In this document: positions 5,212-5,856 of the stretch, one piece after another
Layout: the number at the start of each line of letters is the position of its first letter
Position numbering within the stretch: position 1 is the stretch's first letter
DNA from: Quadrisphaera sp.
Lineage (GTDB): Bacteria; Actinomycetota; Actinomycetes; Actinomycetales; Quadrisphaeraceae
Direction of reading: 5' to 3'
Assembly: GCA_029258695.1 (NCBI GenBank)
Contig: JARIBR010000053.1
Location: 1-5,856, forward strand
DNA: 5,856 nucleotides
Notes under the pieces: model-generated
What the model was told of the DNA's origin: nothing
The model's database searches: none
Seen by the model: only the letters and a program-made list of their open reading frames with translations
Translations under genes and position numbers: made by a program

Positions 5212-5856
5212 ACGACCTGTCGCTGGGCCCGTCGCTCCTCGGGGGGCGAGGCGAGGGCGGCCACCGCCTGGTCGGCCTCGTCGAACGACCACTCCGCCAC
5301 GTCGAGCGCTGCGAGGTCGCCGGAGTCGAACCCCCGCCCCGCCTCGGTGAGGGCCCGGGCCGTCTCCTCGTGCGTGAGCTGCAGGGTGTCGAGGGGGAGC
5401 AGGACGCGTCGACCGTGGATGAGGTCGGCCAGGTGGAACGTCACCTCGGGCGGGGAGGAGGCGATGGCGACGTGGCGTCCCGGGTTGGCCAGCGAGCTCA
5501 CCGCCGGCGCGAAGAGCTCTCCGCCGACCGTGTCGAGCACCAGGTCGGCGCCGTGGCCGCCCGTGGCTTCCTCGACGGCCTCCGCGAGGTCGGTCGAGCC
5601 GGCCTGGAGCATCGTCTCGACACCCCGGACGGCCTCGCTCGAGTGGCGGCTCGTCCCGATCACCCGAGCCCCCGACCATGCGGCGACCTGCGCCGCCATC
5701 CGCCCCACGGAGCCCGTGACCCCGGTGACGAGGACGGTCTCGCCGGGACGGACACCGCCGACGACGACGACCCCGCACCACGCGGTGAGCACGGGGATGC
5801 CGAGGGCCGCCGCTCGCGACGGTGCCAGCCCCTCCGGTCGACGCGCGAGGCCGGAG
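5202..5856 (-). CDS. MDR zinc-binding dehydrogenase / quinone oxidoreductase, 5' end outside window
   Basis: These are the last 217 codons of a medium-chain dehydrogenase/reductase, an NAD(P)H-dependent enzyme acting on quinones, enones or alcohols; the substrate cannot be told. The visible part covers the Rossmann cofactor domain and C-terminus. AAALGIPVLTAW at residues 15-26 of the fragment is the usual segment before the fold. PGETVLVTGVTGSVG (37-51) is the glycine-rich dinucleotide-binding loop. GARVIGTSR (62-70) is the second strand, where the small and basic residues suggest NADP(H) preference. HGADLVLDTVGGELF follows. The catalytic GroES-like N-terminal domain lies beyond 5856; family members run about 310-340 aa. 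A GTG at 5792 is internal, because the frame stays open and family-like to the edge. The end (VVVR, TGA) falls in the 19-bp repeat array. Confidence 0.88.
   Translation of the reverse strand, partial: SGLARRPEGLAPSRAAALGIPVLTAWCGVVVVGGVRPGETVLVTGVTGSVGRMAAQVAAWSGARVIGTSRHSSEAVRGVETMLQAGSTDLAEAVEEATGGHGADLVLDTVGGELFAPAVSSLANPGRHVAIASSPPEVTFHLADLIHGRRVLLPLDTLQLTHEETARALTEAGRGFDSGDLAALDVAEWSFDEADQAVAALASPPEERRAQRQVVVR

Noticed and set aside
5202..5792. A complete short dehydrogenase starting at GTG 5792
   Set aside because: The frame remains open and family-like (AAALGIP before LTAW) to the window edge. A start there would delete the whole catalytic domain, so the gene is simply cut by the window.

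Overview
The window is GC-rich chromosomal DNA that looks actinobacterial. Third codon positions are strongly G/C, and several genes carry TANNNT -10 elements only 5-8 bases from the start codon. There is also an oligoribonuclease gene followed directly by tRNA-His, an order known from actinobacteria such as Mycobacterium tuberculosis. A member of the Micrococcales is my guess, from overall protein flavour only. No transposase, integrase, phage gene or CRISPR array is visible.

Layout, left to right. Bases 1-41 are the 3' half of a tRNA-Arg (anticodon TCT) cut by the window edge. It is followed by a second, incomplete copy of the tRNA 3' end (62-99), a third copy of the last 9 bases (100-108), and a small palindrome (111-126). 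A CPA1/NhaP-type cation:proton antiporter then reads rightward (about 131-1456). Converging on it from the right is an NhaA-type Na+/H+ antiporter (2858-1506), preceded on the same strand, 18 bases away, by a PrsW-family intramembrane protease (4214-2877). These two probably form one transcription unit. Diverging from the protease gene across 79 bases is orn, the oligoribonuclease (4294-4905), with a hairpin just after its stop. Then come tRNA-His (5014-5090), a 14-bp perfect-stem terminator hairpin (5099-5143), a degenerate array of 19-bp tandem repeats (5155-5211), and the 3' part of a leftward MDR-family zinc-binding dehydrogenase/quinone oxidoreductase gene (5856-5202) that runs off the right edge.

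Functionally the left half concerns ion and pH homeostasis (two unrelated sodium/proton antiporters) and the right half RNA turnover and translation (orn, tRNA-His). PrsW is a membrane protease whose Bacillus homologue acts in envelope stress signalling; its target here is unknown.

The most notable oddities are four. NhaA lacks exactly the ten residues that in E. coli NhaA carry Glu78, Arg81 and Glu82, with the rest of the protein intact. The tRNA-Arg 3' end is repeated, as at a used integration site. The 19-bp array overlaps the stop codon of the dehydrogenase gene. The protease N-terminus contains an 18-bp/hexapeptide repeat. I found no complete new multi-gene system.
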